From contig JACPAW010000084.1 of the NCBI GenBank assembly GCA_016180605.1, forward strand, positions 1 through 5,976: 5,976 nucleotides of DNA, written 5' to 3'. Below, piece after piece: positions 4,535 to 5,976 of the stretch. The position numbers and the translations under genes were made by a program. This stretch comes from Candidatus Omnitrophota bacterium (GTDB lineage: Bacteria > Omnitrophota > Gorgyraeia > Aquiviventales > Aquiviventaceae). Under the pieces are notes generated by a model. It ran no database searches. It was not told the DNA's origin and saw nothing but the letters and a program-made list of their open reading frames with translations. The first letter of the stretch is position 1. Every line of letters starts with the position of its first letter.

Positions 4535-5976
4535 TTAAGAAACACGTAGAACTTCCTCCGGGGTGGTTAAGCCCTGAAGGATTTTTCGCCACCCGTCTTG
4601 GCGAAGGGTTCGCATCGCATCCGCCTTTTGTGCTGCCATGGCAATTTCATGGGAGGAAGCCCGCTTTAAGATCATTTCCTGAATGCGATCCGAAACCAAC
4701 AGAAATTCGTAGATGGCAGTGCGCCCTTTGTAACCGGTTCCCTTGCAGGTAGGACAACCCTTTCCATAGATAACCGTTCGAGGCAACTCCGTCACTCCAA
4801 ACTCTTCCCGCAAGCCAGGATGGGGCGCACGTTCTTCCTTACAGTCACCGCAAACCACACGCACCAACCGCTGAGCCACAAAGCACAGAACCGAAGAAGC
4901 GATCAAGTAAGGCTCAACCCCCATATCCAAAAGACGGGTCACCCCTCCGGCAGCATCATTGGTGTGCAAGGTCGAGAAAACCAAATGTCCCGTCAGAGCG
5001 CTACGGATGGTAATCTCGGCCGTCTCCGGATCACGCACCTCACCGACCATCATGATGTCCGGGTCATGGCGCAGCATCGAGCGCAAGCCTTGAGCAAAGG
5101 AAAATCCGATCTTCGAATGCACCTGCAACTGGGTGATCCCGACGATTTGATATTCAATCGGGTCTTCGATGGTTAGGATTTTTACGTGCGGCGCATTCAG
5201 CTTCGAAAGACAGGCATAGAGGGTGGTCGTCTTTCCCGAACCGGTGGGTCCTGTGACAAAAATAATCCCGTGCGGCTTTTGAATCAAGGGGACTAGAATC
5301 GAACGCTGATCTTCCGCCAGCCCTAGATCTTGGAGGCTGAATAGCATCTGAGAAGACAGGATGCGGATTTCCACCGTCTCGCCAAAAGTCGTCGGCAGAA
5401 CTGAAATGCGCAAGTCCAATTCTTGCTCATCCAAGCGCACCTTGATGCGCCCATCCTGCGGCAAGCGTCTTTCGGCAATGTCCAACTGCGCCATGACCTT
5501 GATGCGGGAGACAATTGCTTGATGCAGACGGATGAGCTCCTGCGGGGTGGGAACTTCATACATGACCCCATCGATCCGCTGGCGAATGCGGATCGTTTGC
5601 TCGAAAGGTTCGATATGGATATCCGTTGCCCGCTCGCGAACCGCAGACAAAATCAGCTGATTGACGAATGCGATGACCGACGCTTCATTGGAAGCAGCCG
5701 TCAAATCCTCAGCCAAGCGACGCGGGGCATGTTCGCGTGTCCCAGTATCGAGGATGCGCTCAACCGCTGAGGCTCCCATCCCGTAGTGCCGCTGAATCGC
5801 GTCTTGAATGTCCTTGGGGGAAGCCAAAACCGGCTCCACCTGGCAATCCAGTAAGAGCCTGAGCTCATCTAGTGTTTGCACATCGAAAGGATCGGCAATC
5901 GCAACGCGCAAAATACCCTCTTCAAGGCTGATGGGCATGAGGCAGTAATGGCTGGCAAACTTAGGAGGGACCTTGG
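4535..5976 (-). CDS. gspE: GspE, type II secretion ATPase (5' partial)
   Basis: Cytoplasmic hexameric ATPase that powers pseudopilus assembly in type II secretion. The reading frame stays open to the window edge: 12 codons precede the first internal ATG (5938) and read as normal family sequence (VPPKFASHYCL), so the true start lies outside; 479 residues are visible. In fragment numbering, the end of the N-terminal GspE domain covers about 1-65. The ATPase core follows with Walker A GPTGSGKT at 242-249, an Asp box (TIEDPIEY) near 268-275, Walker B (DIMMVGE) at 306-312 and a His box (TGHLVFSTLHTND) near 328-340. Four cysteines as two CxxC pairs (375/378 and 407/410) form the zinc module typical of GspE and PilB. 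All catalytic motifs are intact. PilB is the main alternative, but the following gspF-K genes favour GspE. It ends in TAA 62 nt before gspF. Confidence 0.95.
   Translation of the reverse strand, partial: KVPPKFASHYCLMPISLEEGILRVAIADPFDVQTLDELRLLLDCQVEPVLASPKDIQDAIQRHYGMGASAVERILDTGTREHAPRRLAEDLTAASNEASVIAFVNQLILSAVRERATDIHIEPFEQTIRIRQRIDGVMYEVPTPQELIRLHQAIVSRIKVMAQLDIAERRLPQDGRIKVRLDEQELDLRISVLPTTFGETVEIRILSSQMLFSLQDLGLAEDQRSILVPLIQKPHGIIFVTGPTGSGKTTTLYACLSKLNAPHVKILTIEDPIEYQIVGITQLQVHSKIGFSFAQGLRSMLRHDPDIMMVGEVRDPETAEITIRSALTGHLVFSTLHTNDAAGGVTRLLDMGVEPYLIASSVLCFVAQRLVRVVCGDCKEERAPHPGLREEFGVTELPRTVIYGKGCPTCKGTGYKGRTAIYEFLLVSDRIQEMILKRASSHEIAMAAQKADAMRTLRQDGWRKILQGLTTPEEVLRVS

Noticed and set aside
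4535..5938. gspE starting at the ATG at 5938
   Set aside because: The twelve codons upstream to the window edge are open and encode typical GspE N-terminal sequence, so this ATG is internal and the gene is cut by the window.
3264..5976. Type IV pilus pilB-pilC pair instead of gspE-gspF
   Set aside because: The following genes include a calcium-loop GspG and a T2SSK-type GspK in the classical order, which points to type II secretion.

Overview
The window is one unbroken, leftward-reading (minus strand) gene cluster for a type II secretion system (T2SS). In transcription order it holds gspE (5' end outside the window), gspF, gspG, gspH, gspI, gspJ and gspK (last few codons outside the window). 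That is the classical E-F-G-H-I-J-K order. It supplies the cytoplasmic ATPase (GspE), the inner-membrane platform protein (GspF), the major pseudopilin (GspG) and the full set of minor pseudopilins that form the pseudopilus tip (H, I, J, K). The secretin, the GspC/L/M-type assembly proteins and the prepilin peptidase needed to process five of these products are not in the window.

Layout: gspE 5976-4535; a 62-nt gap; gspF 4472-3264; gspG 3267-2701, overlapping gspF by an ATGA; a 59-nt gap; gspH 2641-2081; gspI 2130-1693, overlapping gspH by 50 nt; gspJ about 1735-1058, overlapping gspI; gspK 1061-1, overlapping gspJ by an ATGA. No promoter, terminator, RNA gene, mobile element or CRISPR array is visible. 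The tight packing implies one transcript started upstream of the window.

The unusual part is a set of degenerate short tandem repeats, mostly 7 bp with one of 8 bp, each with its own consensus. They sit at the E/F gap, in the gspG leader (three stacked arrays), in the G/H gap, in the gspH leader and in the gspK leader (13 units). None was seen in sequence encoding a mature protein. The coding arrays lie between the start codon and the prepilin-peptidase cleavage glycine, so they encode only peptide expected to be removed. As a result the GspG, GspH and GspK leaders are about 57, 24 and 39 residues, where a few to about ten is usual. Since 7 is not a multiple of 3, a change of one unit would shift the frame of the pseudopilin gene.

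Organism: a diderm bacterium with moderate GC (somewhat over half, judged by eye). Dispersed heptanucleotide arrays of this kind are known from cyanobacteria (the STRR families), and I recall similar ones from environmental genomes of the PVC/Omnitrophota kind. The style of GspE and GspK fits the latter better, but this placement is a weak inference.
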